Shown: positions 33,352 to 41,529 of the stretch, in pieces
Position numbering within the stretch: position 1 is the stretch's first letter
How the letters are laid out: every line of letters starts with the position of its first letter
NCBI RefSeq assembly: GCF_001263205.1
Contig: NZ_CP012333.1
Location: 1,860,001-1,924,000, forward strand
DNA length: 64,000 nt
From: Labilithrix luteola
GTDB taxonomy: Bacteria; Myxococcota_A; Polyangia; Polyangiales; Polyangiaceae
Direction of reading: 5' to 3'
The notes under the pieces: generated by a model
Databases searched by the model: none
What the model saw: the letters and a program-made list of their open reading frames with translations, nothing else
What the model was told of the DNA's origin: nothing
Position numbers and translations under genes: made by a program

Positions 33352-34397
33352 TGTCCTCGACGATCAACGACCTCTCGAGCTCCGTCACGCGCCCCGCCCG
33401 CCTGCTCGATCCGGGTCTCTGCCTCACGCTTCGGCCGATGGCTTACCCGACCTTCTTCGAGATGTATCGCGCGGCCATCAAGAACACGTGGACCGTCGAG
33501 GAAGTCGACTTCGCCACCGACGTCGGCGACCTCAACGCCAAGATGACCGACGCCGAGCGTCATCTCACGCACCGCCTCGTCGCGTTCTTCGCCACTGGCG
33601 ACTCGATCGTGGCGAACAACCTGGTGCTGAACCTCTACAAGCACATCAACGCGCCCGAGGCGCGCATGTACCTGTCGCGCCAGCTCTACGAAGAGGCGCT
33701 GCACGTGCAGTTCTACCTGACGCTCCTCGACACGTACGTGCCCGATCCCAACGATCGGCACCGCGCGTTCGCGGCCGTCGAGAACATCCCCTCGATCGCG
33801 AAGAAGGCTGCATTCTGCATGCGTTGGCTCGACTCGACCCAGCGCATCGACCGCCTCGAAACACGCGAGCAGCGCCGCCAGTTCCTACTCAACCTGATCT
33901 GCTTCGCGGCGTGCATCGAAGGCCTCTTCTTCTTCGGCGCCTTCGCGTACGTCTACTTCCTCCGGTCGCGCGGCCTGCTGCACGGTCTCGCGGCCGGCAC
34001 GAGCTGGGTCTTCCGCGACGAGAGCGCGCACATGGCGTTCGCGTTCGAGGTCGTCAAGACGGTGCAGCGTGAGGAGCCCGAGCTCTTCGACGCGTCGCTC
34101 GAGCAGGACGTCTACCAGATGCTCGACGAAGCCATCGCGTGCGAAACGCAGTTCGCCGAGGACCTCCTCGGTGGCGGCGTCGTGGGCCTCTCCGTGGCCG
34201 ACGTGCGTGGCTACCTCGAGTTCTGCGCCGACCAGCGCCTCTCGACGCTCGGCCTGCGCAAGAAGTACGGCACCAAGAACCCGCTGGCGTTCATGGACCT
34301 CCAGGACGTCCAAGAGGTCACGAACTTCTTCGAGCGTCGCGTCTCGGCCTACCAGGTCGGCGTGACGGGCGAAGTCGTCCTCGACATGGCGTTCTGA
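33351..34397 (+). CDS. nrdB: Class Ia ribonucleoside-diphosphate reductase, small subunit
   Basis: 348 residues. It carries the di-iron site and tyrosyl radical that start each NrdA turnover. Helix motifs supply the ligands: EEALHVQFY contains Glu-x-x-His and, four residues after the His, the radical Tyr; FAACIEGLFFFGAF contains the next Glu; FRDESAHMAFAF contains Glu-x-x-His. The Tyr is present, so this is not the Phe-containing class Ic type. The C-terminal tail (VTGEVVLDMAF) would dock in NrdA. ATG 33351 shares its A with the nrdA stop, so the two are translationally coupled. Confidence 0.96.
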   Translation: MSSTINDLSSSVTRPARLLDPGLCLTLRPMAYPTFFEMYRAAIKNTWTVEEVDFATDVGDLNAKMTDAERHLTHRLVAFFATGDSIVANNLVLNLYKHINAPEARMYLSRQLYEEALHVQFYLTLLDTYVPDPNDRHRAFAAVENIPSIAKKAAFCMRWLDSTQRIDRLETREQRRQFLLNLICFAACIEGLFFFGAFAYVYFLRSRGLLHGLAAGTSWVFRDESAHMAFAFEVVKTVQREEPELFDASLEQDVYQMLDEAIACETQFAEDLLGGGVVGLSVADVRGYLEFCADQRLSTLGLRKKYGTKNPLAFMDLQDVQEVTNFFERRVSAYQVGVTGEVVLDMAF

Positions 34398-34405
34398 CGT
34401 TCGCG

Positions 34406-34448
34406 CGGGGGCTCGCGACGCGCGACACGGCGCACCGCAGAGCCCCCG
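34406..34448. terminator. Hairpin between nrdB and the convergent glutaredoxin-fold gene
   Basis: CGGGGGCTC (34406-34414) and GAGCCCCCG (34440-34448) are perfect 9-bp arms around a 25-nt loop, filling the 60-bp convergent gap. No U-tract is present. Confidence 0.5.
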
Positions 34449-34457
34449 TTCAGCGGA

Positions 34458-34829
34458 TCACTTCTCGAGGCGCCGAGCGATGTCGCCGCTGGCGATCGCT
34501 TGCTTCGTCAGATCCTCGCCGCCGATGAGCGTGCCCTTGACGAAGACCTGCGGGAAGGTCGGCCACCCGCTCCACAGCTTGATCGCGAGACGGCGCCTCC
34601 ACTCGGAGAAGTAGCTGCCGTACTCGAGGTAGTGAACCTGAAAGCCCGCGGCCTCCAGCGCCTTGCGGGCTTTCTTCACGTGGGGGTTCTGCGCCATGCC
34701 GACGACGACCACGTCGTGCTTCTGCACGGCCTCTTCGATTTCGCGGATGGTCTCCGGGTGGAGCGACGAGATCTTGTCGAGAGCGGCCGGGGCGATATGA
34801 GCGGGATCGAGGTGCGTACGAGCTGCCAT
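34458..34829 (-). CDS. Glutaredoxin-like protein lacking the active-site cysteine
   Basis: 123 residues. The C-terminal half is clearly of the CGFS monothiol glutaredoxin fold: SGWPTFPQVFVKGTLIGGEDLTKQ keeps the cis-Pro and GG glutathione-binding elements. The position of the CGFS motif reads QNPHVKKARKAL, so the catalytic Cys is replaced and no Cys is left in the whole protein. It therefore cannot act as a thiol reductase or a Cys-dependent iron-sulfur carrier. TATGCT (complement of 34840-34845) lies 10 nt before ATG 34829, supporting this start; longer in-frame starts have no support. It converges with nrdB, but a role as reductase donor is ruled out by the missing Cys. Confidence 0.82.
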   Translation of the reverse strand: MAARTHLDPAHIAPAALDKISSLHPETIREIEEAVQKHDVVVVGMAQNPHVKKARKALEAAGFQVHYLEYGSYFSEWRRRLAIKLWSGWPTFPQVFVKGTLIGGEDLTKQAIASGDIARRLEK

Positions 34830-34839
34830 GGTGCGGCGG

Positions 34840-34845
34840 AGCATA
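34840..34845 (-). promoter_or_regulatory. -10-like TATGCT, leaderless-type position
   Basis: On the minus strand TATGCT lies 10 nt before ATG 34829, with no ribosome binding site between. The identical hexamer precedes the kinase at 58678. Confidence 0.4.
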
Positions 34846-35043
34846 GACGCGCTTTCGGAGCGTCGCATGTTCCGATGGATCACGGATGCACCGGTCGCAG
34901 GCTTCGAGCGTCGATCACGGGCCTGTCGCGTGCCCGCCACAGTCGATGGATCGCGCGAATTTGGCCGTAGAAATACGCTCGGAGAATGGTTCGGCGCCGA
35001 TCCACGGCTTGGGCGTGAGCTTTGCAACCACGCCCCGCCGTTC

Positions 35044-35622
35044 ATGGCGACCTCGATCCAGTACCCCTTCGAGCAGGTGCAGCGGCACATGCCCGGAACG
35101 CCCGGAACGCCCGGAGCGCCGCTTCCCGCCGCGCCGAGCTCGGGGTCTCCGTTCACGATCGACCCGAACGACAACAGCGTCGACTTCGCAGACGTCGGAC
35201 TGCCGTGGAACCGCCGACTTCCGCCCCGCTGGCTCGCGTTGACGGGCTACCTCTTGGTCGGCGTGGCAATCGGACTCGTGTTGCTACTCGGCATGGCCTT
35301 GTCCCGTCGAGAGCGCCTCGCCCACGCTGCCGGCGCCGCCACTGGCGTCGCGGCCACCGCCGCCACCATCTCGGACGCCGTCGTGCACTTGCACGCAGCC
35401 CACATCGACAAGACCTGCTGGCAGGGAATCGCCCCTCAGGAGAACCCCACCCGGCTCACCGTTTCGATGGCCATCGGGGCGGACGGTAAGATTCGCTCGG
35501 CGACCTCGGCCGGCGGCAGCGCCACGATGCGGAGCTGCGTCGAAAGTTACGTGAAGACCTGGGAGTTTCTGCCGCAAACCGGCACCCCGTCGATGATTGT
35601 CCCCGTCGAAGTCGCGCGCTGA
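35044..35622 (+). CDS. Single-pass membrane protein with AgmX/TonB-C-like C-terminus
   Basis: 192 residues. A Pro-rich cytoplasmic N-terminus (GTPGTPGAPLPAAP) of about 60 residues precedes one membrane helix (WLALTGYLLVGVAIGLVLLLGMAL). The outer domain has one Cys (KTCWQGI), then RLTVSMAIGADGKIRSATSAGGS, MRSCVESYVKTWEFLPQTG and a terminal PVEVAR. This strand-Cys-x-x-x-V-x-x-W-x-F-P pattern is shared with the lipoprotein at 50096 and with AgmX-type myxobacterial proteins related to the TonB C-terminal fold. A link to envelope energisation or gliding is possible. ATG 35044 has no clear ribosome binding site. Confidence 0.68.
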   Translation: MATSIQYPFEQVQRHMPGTPGTPGAPLPAAPSSGSPFTIDPNDNSVDFADVGLPWNRRLPPRWLALTGYLLVGVAIGLVLLLGMALSRRERLAHAAGAATGVAATAATISDAVVHLHAAHIDKTCWQGIAPQENPTRLTVSMAIGADGKIRSATSAGGSATMRSCVESYVKTWEFLPQTGTPSMIVPVEVAR

Positions 35623-35700
35623 CGAACACGCTCAGGAGATCCGCTTTCGGAGCCCGGTCGACCATCGACACGCCGCCCGGTGCCGTTTAGCGTGCCGGCC

Positions 35701-36219
35701 ATGGCAAATCCCATCGCGCTGCTCGAGACCTCGCTCGGCAACATCAAGGTCGAGCTCTTCACGGACAAGATGCCCATCACCGCGGGCAACTTCGTCAAGC
35801 TCGCCAAGTCCGGCTTCTACGACGGGCTCCATTTCCATCGGGTCATCGACAAGTTCATGCTCCAGTTCGGCTGCCCCTACAGCCGCGACCCGAAGAGCCC
35901 GCGCGCGGGTACGGGTGACGGGCCGGACGGCACGATCAAGGACGAGCATCCCGAGAACGCGAAGCTCTCGAACGAGCCGGGAACCCTCTCGATGGCCAAC
36001 ACGGGTCGCCCGAACAGCGGCTCTTGCCAGTTCTTCGTCAACACCGTCCACAACTCGTATCTGGACTTCTTCACGCCGGGCCAGTCGAAGCACCCCGTCT
36101 TCGGCAAGGTCATCGAAGGCATGGACGTCGTGCACAAGATCGAGAAGACGCCGACGGACGCGAACGATCGGCCGATCTCGCCGGTTCGCATGAACAAGGT
36201 CACGGTCCTCGAAGGCTGA
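35701..36219 (+). CDS. Cyclophilin-type peptidyl-prolyl isomerase
   Basis: 172 residues, a single cyclophilin domain with no signal peptide, so cytoplasmic. Catalytic and binding residues are visible in FHRVIDKFMLQFGC (active-site Arg), GTLSMANTGRPNSGSCQFFVNT (Met, Ala and Gln-Phe of the proline pocket) and HPVFGKVIEGMDVV. It speeds cis-trans isomerisation of X-Pro bonds. TAGCGT at 35688-35693 lies 7 nt before ATG 35701, favouring this start over the in-frame ATG at 35680. Confidence 0.93.
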   Translation: MANPIALLETSLGNIKVELFTDKMPITAGNFVKLAKSGFYDGLHFHRVIDKFMLQFGCPYSRDPKSPRAGTGDGPDGTIKDEHPENAKLSNEPGTLSMANTGRPNSGSCQFFVNTVHNSYLDFFTPGQSKHPVFGKVIEGMDVVHKIEKTPTDANDRPISPVRMNKVTVLEG

Positions 36220-36414
36220 GCCCTCCACCCGTCGCTAAGTTCGCGCTTCGCGCCCTCGAGGCAGGCGACTCGGCCGACTCGGCTGAGCTGCGGAAGACAC
36301 GAGGGCGCGGGCGACACGCCACGAAAGATGCGAGCCCGTCAGAGGCCGCCACTCGGAATTCGGCCTGGTTCACACCGAGCACGCTCGGCACAGCAACTGC
36401 TCTCGCGCGAGGCC

Positions 36415-37377
36415 ATGACTTGGACTCGCGTGCTCCCCATGGTGGCGCTCGCCGCGTGGGGATGCACCTCGTCTGCTCGACCGACGCGCTCACCAACCCC
36501 CTTCGCCCCGGTCGTGGTGGAAACGAAACCCGTCGAAGGCCCGCACGCGGCCGCGGCGACTGGAACGACGCTCGTGTGGGCACGGGCGAAAGACGGAACG
36601 GCGTCGAGCTATCGACTGTCGTCCGCCCCGAGCCCGGCCGGGAGTGCTGCGCCGGTCACCCCAGGAATCCAGATCGCCGCTCAAGGAGCGACGTGGGTCT
36701 GGACGACCCGGTCCGAACGCGTGCCCACCCGCCCGTGTGATTTCGATCTCACGCACGCGCCTGCCCAGCGAGGCCAGGTCACCCGAGCGACGCTCGTCCG
36801 CACTTCACCGGGAGGTGGAGTCAACGAGCAGCTGGTCGTCCCCCCGCCGACGATCGAGGACGCCAACGAGGTCGATCACTCGGTGACCCTCCTCTTCACT
36901 CTCGGCCCTCTCCTCTTCATCGAAGAGCAGACGTACGAATACTCCTGTGGGGCCCACGGTAGCATAAGCTCTGCCTTCATCGTCTGGGACGCCAACGAAG
37001 GCAAAGCGGTGAACGTGCTCGACCGCCTGCCCGACGAACCGGCCCTCATCAAACGAGCCGAGCCAAAGCTCGAAGCCGACGCTCTCGAGGCGGGCGGCCC
37101 TCTCGGCCAGGAGCCGCCCCAAATCACGGAGCTTTTGCCGGTTTTTCGTGACGGCCAGCTTCGGTTCGAGGCGCAGATCACCACGAGCAGCTGCTACGCT
37201 TGCAGCGACGGCCTCTGGTCTTCGTACACGCGATCGGTCCGTCTGGAGGCCGAGCCGCCCCCGGTGGTGGCGCCCTGGATCGCAGTGCCGCCCACCGTCG
37301 CGGCGTTCGCCCGGGATCACAAGGACGTGACGATCGGCGGCTGGTCGACGGAGGAGGCCTCGCCCCCCACGAAGTGA
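36415..37377 (+). CDS. Secreted lipoprotein, unknown function
   Basis: 320 residues. A short signal ends ALAAWGC, with the lipidated Cys at about residue 17. Mature protein begins with a Thr/Pro/Ser-rich linker, then a beta-rich domain (GTTLVWARAKDGTASSYRL, ATWVWTTRSERVPTRPCDF, LLFIEEQTYEYSCGAHGS, FIVWDANEGKAVNVLDRLPDEP, FEAQITTSSCYACSDGLWSSYTR) with five or six Cys. The WDANEGKAVNV unit hints at a repeat-containing beta fold, but no family is recognised. No ribosome binding site or TAnnnT hexamer is evident at ATG 36415; the frame is open upstream to 36328. Confidence 0.65.
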   Translation: MTWTRVLPMVALAAWGCTSSARPTRSPTPFAPVVVETKPVEGPHAAAATGTTLVWARAKDGTASSYRLSSAPSPAGSAAPVTPGIQIAAQGATWVWTTRSERVPTRPCDFDLTHAPAQRGQVTRATLVRTSPGGGVNEQLVVPPPTIEDANEVDHSVTLLFTLGPLLFIEEQTYEYSCGAHGSISSAFIVWDANEGKAVNVLDRLPDEPALIKRAEPKLEADALEAGGPLGQEPPQITELLPVFRDGQLRFEAQITTSSCYACSDGLWSSYTRSVRLEAEPPPVVAPWIAVPPTVAAFARDHKDVTIGGWSTEEASPPTK

Positions 37378-37482
37378 GGCAACTCGGAGACAGGACGGCC
37401 GCAATCGAGGACGAACCTGCCGAAACTGCCCTGCTCGCGCCGGACCTTCACGAGCCGGAAGCCGGCGGCTGCGACGGCCCGG

Positions 37483-37500
37483 CCCCCCAAATCGGGGGGG
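37483..37500. terminator. G/C-run hairpin downstream of the 36415 lipoprotein
   Basis: Six C (37483-37488) and seven G (37494-37500) flank the loop AAATC, about 105 bp after the lipoprotein stop. No U-tract follows, so a role as terminator is tentative. Confidence 0.4.
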
Positions 37501-37524
37501 TGTGCCGGTCGGCTTATCAAAGTC

Positions 37525-37544
37525 GATATCCTTGCTGGGATATC
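37525..37544. promoter_or_regulatory. Inverted repeat upstream of the diguanylate cyclase
   Basis: GATATCC (37525-37531) and GGATATC (37538-37544) are perfect 7-bp arms with a 6-nt spacer. It lies about 43 bp before ATG 37587 in an AT-richer patch, suitable for an operator or a 5'-UTR hairpin. Confidence 0.4.
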
Positions 37545-37586
37545 CGCCCACCGCCGTAAGTGCCACGGAAGGAGCGGATCTTGACC

Positions 37587-38570
37587 ATGAAAGCAAAGCT
37601 CGGCACCCTGTTGATCATGGCGAGCGATCGGCCATATCGAGCCAAGCCGAGCCTGCGCGCTCCGGCAGACGACGAGCCGGAGGCGACTCGCATCACGAGC
37701 CTTTCCAGCCTCGAGTCGGAGCTCCGCGCGCGCCGGCAACAACATGCGTACGTCGTCGTGCTTCAAGGAAGCAACGTCGGTGAGATGTTCAAGATCGAAG
37801 GACCGGAGACGGTCATCGGTCGGGCGATGACCGTTCAGGTCCGCCTCAACGACGACGGCATCTCGCGCAGACACTGCCGCGTCCTGCAGATCGGCGGACA
37901 GGTCATCATCGAAGATCTCGGCAGCGCGAACGGCACGCTCGTGAACGGCGAGATGGTTCAGCACCAGGCGCTCAACGACGGCGACAAGATTCGCCTCGGC
38001 GCCACGACGATGCTGAAGTTCACTTACCAGGACAAGCTGGACGAAACGTTCCAGCAGCAGATGTACGACGCCGCGCTCAGGGACGGACTGACCCGGACGT
38101 ACAACAAAAAATTCTTCCTCGATCGCCTCGAGACGGAGTTCTCGTACTCGAAACGTCACCGGACGATGCTCTCGCTCGTCATGTTCGACGTGGACCACTT
38201 CAAACGCATCAACGACACGTACGGTCACCTCGCGGGTGACGCCGTGCTCGTTCTGCTCGCACGCACCGCGCAAGCAACCGTTCGCCAGGAAGACGTGCTC
38301 GCGCGTTACGGTGGTGAAGAGTTCGCGATCATCTGCCGAGGCACCCCGCTTCTGAACGCCGGTGTGTTCGCCGAACGTCTGCGCATGGCCGTCGAGCAGA
38401 CCTCGTTCGAATACGGCGGCGTTCGTCTGCCGGTGAACATCAGCGTCGGCGTCACGGCGCTGCCCGAGGTGAACGTGAATTCGCCTGTGGAGCTCATCGC
38501 GCACTGCGATGAAGCGCTCTACGAAGCCAAGCGCTCCGGACGCAATCGCGTCTGCATGCGCGGCATCTGA
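37587..38570 (+). CDS. FHA-GGDEF diguanylate cyclase
   Basis: 327 residues. The N-terminal FHA domain (about 50-130; ETVIGRAMTVQVRL, SRRHC, GSANGTLVNG) binds phosphothreonine. The GGDEF domain (about 160-320) carries FDVDHFKRINDTYGHLAGD, the intact active motif GGEEF, and RQED five residues before it, the allosteric c-di-GMP inhibition site. It should make c-di-GMP with product feedback and take input from a Ser/Thr kinase. AAGGAG (37569-37574) precedes ATG 37587; in-frame GTG 37560 and TTG 37581 are alternatives. It converges with an EAL phosphodiesterase gene. Confidence 0.93.
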   Translation: MKAKLGTLLIMASDRPYRAKPSLRAPADDEPEATRITSLSSLESELRARRQQHAYVVVLQGSNVGEMFKIEGPETVIGRAMTVQVRLNDDGISRRHCRVLQIGGQVIIEDLGSANGTLVNGEMVQHQALNDGDKIRLGATTMLKFTYQDKLDETFQQQMYDAALRDGLTRTYNKKFFLDRLETEFSYSKRHRTMLSLVMFDVDHFKRINDTYGHLAGDAVLVLLARTAQATVRQEDVLARYGGEEFAIICRGTPLLNAGVFAERLRMAVEQTSFEYGGVRLPVNISVGVTALPEVNVNSPVELIAHCDEALYEAKRSGRNRVCMRGI

Positions 38571-38578
38571 GTCTGAGC

Positions 38579-38630
38579 ACGCATCACGCATCACGCATCA
38601 CGCATCAGCGCGTACGGCGCGTACGGCGCG
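38579..38630 (+). repeat. Short tandem repeats between the GGDEF and EAL genes
   Basis: Four perfect copies of the 7-mer ACGCATC (38579-38606) are followed by two copies of GCGCGTACG plus GCGCG (38608-38630), in the gap between the convergent genes. Confidence 0.8.
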
Positions 38631-38649
38631 TTCGTCGCGCGATGAGTGG

Positions 38650-39450
38650 CTACAGACGTTTCGAGTCGCGACGAACGGGCTTGCCCTTGCTGTCGGCTTC
38701 CGGCTTCGGCGCGCTCGGCCACGTGACGGGCGGCGGCGGAAACCCAGGACGCGCGAGCAAGTAGCCCTGTCCGTAGTGCGCCCCCGCCGCCTGCACGGCG
38801 TCGAGCTCCTCGGCGGTCTCGATACCTTCGGCGACGACGCTCGCGTCGAGCTCGCGACAGAGAACGACGATCGCCTTCACGAGTCGGAAGAGGCGCGTGT
38901 CCTTCACGAGCCCCGCGATCAGATCGCGATCGAGCTTCACCACGCGCGGATGGAGATCGGCGATGTACTTCAGGTTCGAATAGCCGGCGCCGAGGTCGTC
39001 GACGACGAGATACACGCCGCGGCCGCGCACCTCGCGCAGGATGCTCTGGCAAAGTCGGAAGTGCGAGAGCGGCACGCCCTCGGTGATCTCGAGATAGACG
39101 TCTTCGGTGTGCTTGAAGATCGGATCGTCGGGCTGGACGACGAACTTGTCGTTCAGCTCCGCCGGATGGATGTTCAAGAACAGCGGATGCGACGGACATC
39201 CCTCGACGGCCATCTCGCGGATGATCCGTCCGAGCTCACCGGTGCACTGGTGCTGCACGGCGGCCGCGAAGAGACTCATCGGGCTGTCGAAATCCGACGA
39301 GAGCGAACGAACGAGGGCTTCGTAGGCGAAGATCTTCTTCGTCTTGAGATCGACGAGCGGCTGATAGACGACCTTCAGGTCGCGCGTGTCGAGCACTCGA
39401 CGGATTGCGACGGTGGTACGGCGAGGCTCGGCAACGGACACGCGGCTCAA
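38650..39450 (-). CDS. EAL-domain c-di-GMP phosphodiesterase
   Basis: 266 residues, a stand-alone EAL domain that would hydrolyse c-di-GMP to pGpG. The catalytic set looks complete: YEALVRS (Glu), LFLNIHP (Asn), DVYLEITEG (Glu), VVDDLGAGYSNL (the two metal Asp), VKLDRDL (Lys), VVAEGIET (Glu) and GQGYLLARP (Gln). DDLGAGYS replaces the usual DDFGTGYS but keeps the acidic pair. The tail is Pro/Lys-rich. Start TTG 39450 has TACCAT (complement of 39458-39463) 7 nt upstream; GTG 39441 is an alternative. Confidence 0.93.
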   Translation of the reverse strand: MSRVSVAEPRRTTVAIRRVLDTRDLKVVYQPLVDLKTKKIFAYEALVRSLSSDFDSPMSLFAAAVQHQCTGELGRIIREMAVEGCPSHPLFLNIHPAELNDKFVVQPDDPIFKHTEDVYLEITEGVPLSHFRLCQSILREVRGRGVYLVVDDLGAGYSNLKYIADLHPRVVKLDRDLIAGLVKDTRLFRLVKAIVVLCRELDASVVAEGIETAEELDAVQAAGAHYGQGYLLARPGFPPPPVTWPSAPKPEADSKGKPVRRDSKRL

Positions 39451-39522
39451 GATTGCGATGGTAGAGCTGCGGAAGACTCGCCATCAAGGACGATGAAGAG
39501 TCGAACGAAGCTCAGCTTCACG

Positions 39523-39554
39523 TTCGCCCATTCGCCCATTCGCCCATTCGCCCC
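39523..39554 (+). repeat. 8-bp tandem repeat
   Basis: Three perfect copies of TTCGCCCA (39523-39546) and one copy with a final C (39547-39554) lie between the EAL and amidotransferase genes. Confidence 0.75.
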
Positions 39555-39595
39555 GTTCGCCTCCGCTCAGCTCTATGTCCACACGCGAGGGTCGC

Positions 39596-40378
39596 TCACG
39601 CGGCGATCGTGGCGGCAAGGCGTCCGCGGCGAAAAACCCACATCTCACCCGGTCTCCCGATGGTCCACGTTTCGTCGCGCGTGAGGGGAGCCGTCGCGAT
39701 CACGGCAACACGGTCACGAGGCGTCGTCACTTCTGCGAAGTCGACCGTAAGATCGTCGTCGGCAAGTGTGGCTCGACGGAACGGAGCCTTTCGAACGATG
39801 TAGCAGAGCTTCGTCGCGCATCGTGCGAAGAGGTGCGTGCCGTCTCCGAGCAAGAAGTTGAACGTGCCGTCCACACCGATGTCTCGGGCGGCGCGGCCAA
39901 GGGCACGCCACAAGCGCGACGGATCCTCCGGATACCCACGAGGAAACGCCTCGTCGATACGGTGGAGCAGCGCGCAGAAAGCATGCTCGCTGTCGGTCGT
40001 GCCGATCGGGCGGAATCGCCCCGTGGGGTGGCGCTTCACTCCGCGAACGGTGCCGTTGTGCGCGAAGACGAAGTGACGGCCCCACAGCTCACGGACGAAC
40101 GGGTGCGTGTTCGCCAGTGAGATCGGCCCTCGCGTCTTCTTCCTCACGTGGGCAATCGCGAGCAGCGTCTTGATGGGGTAGCCACGGATGTAGGCCGCAA
40201 GCTTCGAATCGGCCGCCGCGGCGGGCTCGAGGAACGTGCGAACAGCACGACCTTCGTAGAGCGCGAGGCCCCATCCGTCGGAGTGGGGACCGCGAGCTCC
40301 ACCTCGAAGCGCGAGACCCGAGAACGAGAAGACGATGTCCGTGGGGACGTTGCACTCCATCCCGAGGAGCTCACACAT
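39596..40378 (-). CDS. Class II glutamine amidotransferase (YafJ-like)
   Basis: 260 residues from ATG 40378, chosen because Cys must become the N-terminal nucleophile after Met removal (MCELLGMECN). Family residues follow in order: GPHSDGWGLALYEG, AIAHVRKKTRGPISLANTHPF, FAHNGTVRG and GTTDSEHAFCALL. This matches the YafJ/GATase_4 stand-alone type, which releases ammonia from glutamine but lacks a synthase domain. The partner is unknown. TAGCTT (complement of 40389-40394) lies 10 nt before the ATG without a ribosome binding site. The gene is divergent from the secreted protein at 40444 with a 65-bp gap. Confidence 0.9.
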   Translation of the reverse strand: MCELLGMECNVPTDIVFSFSGLALRGGARGPHSDGWGLALYEGRAVRTFLEPAAAADSKLAAYIRGYPIKTLLAIAHVRKKTRGPISLANTHPFVRELWGRHFVFAHNGTVRGVKRHPTGRFRPIGTTDSEHAFCALLHRIDEAFPRGYPEDPSRLWRALGRAARDIGVDGTFNFLLGDGTHLFARCATKLCYIVRKAPFRRATLADDDLTVDFAEVTTPRDRVAVIATAPLTRDETWTIGRPGEMWVFRRGRLAATIAA

Positions 40379-40443
40379 GCTGTCCACCAAGCTACACGAT
40401 CATTTCTCGCGAGGGATCGAGACGCGAATCGACGGCACGCCGG

Positions 40444-41445
40444 ATGCCCCCCTCTCCGAATGCCGTGAGTGCGCCGTGGTCGTCGTGGCCGTCGTCATCG
40501 TCGTGGCCGTCCTTCTTTTGCGCGGGGACCTTCGCCCGGGCGTCCGGAGCGCTGCTACTGGCGCTGGCGGCTTTCGTTCGACCGGTGCCGGAAGCCATCG
40601 CGGCCACGTCGGACCTGCAGCCCTTGTCCGTGCGTATCGTGGCACCGCCGCCCTTCGGCTACGACGAGTCCGAGCTCGGGCGCGCGACGCATCAGGTACG
40701 CCTGAACGTGACCAATCCGAACACGGTTGCGGTCCCCTTGTCGCCGCTCACCTTTCGCTTCGTCCCGAAGCGCGAGGGCGTCGAATACACCTGCACGGTC
40801 GCGCCGGGAAACATCGCCGACCGTTGGCCTTCGACGCTCAATCCTGGTGACACGGTGACGGCGGAGCGCGGCATCACCTGCCTTACACCGCTGCCGGGCC
40901 GCTACGACGTCGACGTCCACGCACGCGCGGAACGCGGGGGCGAAGACACCAAGGAGCACTTCGTTGGCACGTTCGAGCTGACGATCAAACCGAGCAAGAC
41001 TCCGCCCGTCCCGCTTCCGTGGGACTCGCGCTTGCTCGTCGCCGCCGATGCCACGAAAGAGATCCGCCCGAAGGAAAAGAGCGGACGCTTGTTCGTGGGC
41101 GTCATCAATGCCAGCAAAGGAGACATCGCCGCGACGCCGTTCCGTGCCGACCTCCACGTGAGCCAGCGCGGAAAGAAGAACGCGGTGTGTGCGGACTTCT
41201 CCGTCGACCTGCCGTTCACTCGCTCGATCCCCGCCGGACACATGCAGTCCCTCGACGTTCCGCTGCAATGCAACTTCCCGCAGGAAGGCATCTACGACAT
41301 CGACGTGACGGTCTCGAAGGGCGATTCGCGCGCGAAGATCGGCAGGTATTCCGTGCGCGTCATCGTGGTGCCGGTCATCCCCATTCCGCGGCCGCCCGTC
41401 TACGACCAACAAAGCATCGCTCCGCCGGTCGGTGGGCAGACGTGA
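40444..41445 (+). CDS. Secreted protein with Ig-like character, unknown function
   Basis: 333 residues. The N-terminus has Trp/Ser-rich residues and then a hydrophobic segment (ASGALLLALAAFVRPVPEAIAA) that looks like a signal peptide with cleavage after AIAA at about residue 53; the true start may therefore be downstream. The mature part is beta-rich with regularly spaced units: HQVRLNVTNPNTVAVPL, LPGRYDVDVHARAERGGEDT, LFVGVINASKGDIAATPFRADLHV and EGIYDIDVTVSKGDSRAKIGRYSVRV. These suggest two or three Ig-like or CARDB-like domains. No enzymatic motif is visible. Confidence 0.62.
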   Translation: MPPSPNAVSAPWSSWPSSSSWPSFFCAGTFARASGALLLALAAFVRPVPEAIAATSDLQPLSVRIVAPPPFGYDESELGRATHQVRLNVTNPNTVAVPLSPLTFRFVPKREGVEYTCTVAPGNIADRWPSTLNPGDTVTAERGITCLTPLPGRYDVDVHARAERGGEDTKEHFVGTFELTIKPSKTPPVPLPWDSRLLVAADATKEIRPKEKSGRLFVGVINASKGDIAATPFRADLHVSQRGKKNAVCADFSVDLPFTRSIPAGHMQSLDVPLQCNFPQEGIYDIDVTVSKGDSRAKIGRYSVRVIVVPVIPIPRPPVYDQQSIAPPVGGQT

Positions 41446-41529
41446 CGCGACGAGCACGACCGCAGACGGCGTGGCGCGATGCGTGCCCCGTTGTCTCGAG
41501 CACGAATCGTGCGCACGTTCTGGAACGTC

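Noticed and set aside
34830..35174. Extended N-terminus for the glutaredoxin-fold protein
   Set aside because: The extra part is antisense to the divergent gene at 35044 and not fold-like; TATGCT 10 nt before ATG 34829 supports the shorter form.
38579..38606. CRISPR array from the ACGCATC repeats
   Set aside because: The 7-bp units are directly adjacent without spacers and no cas gene is present.
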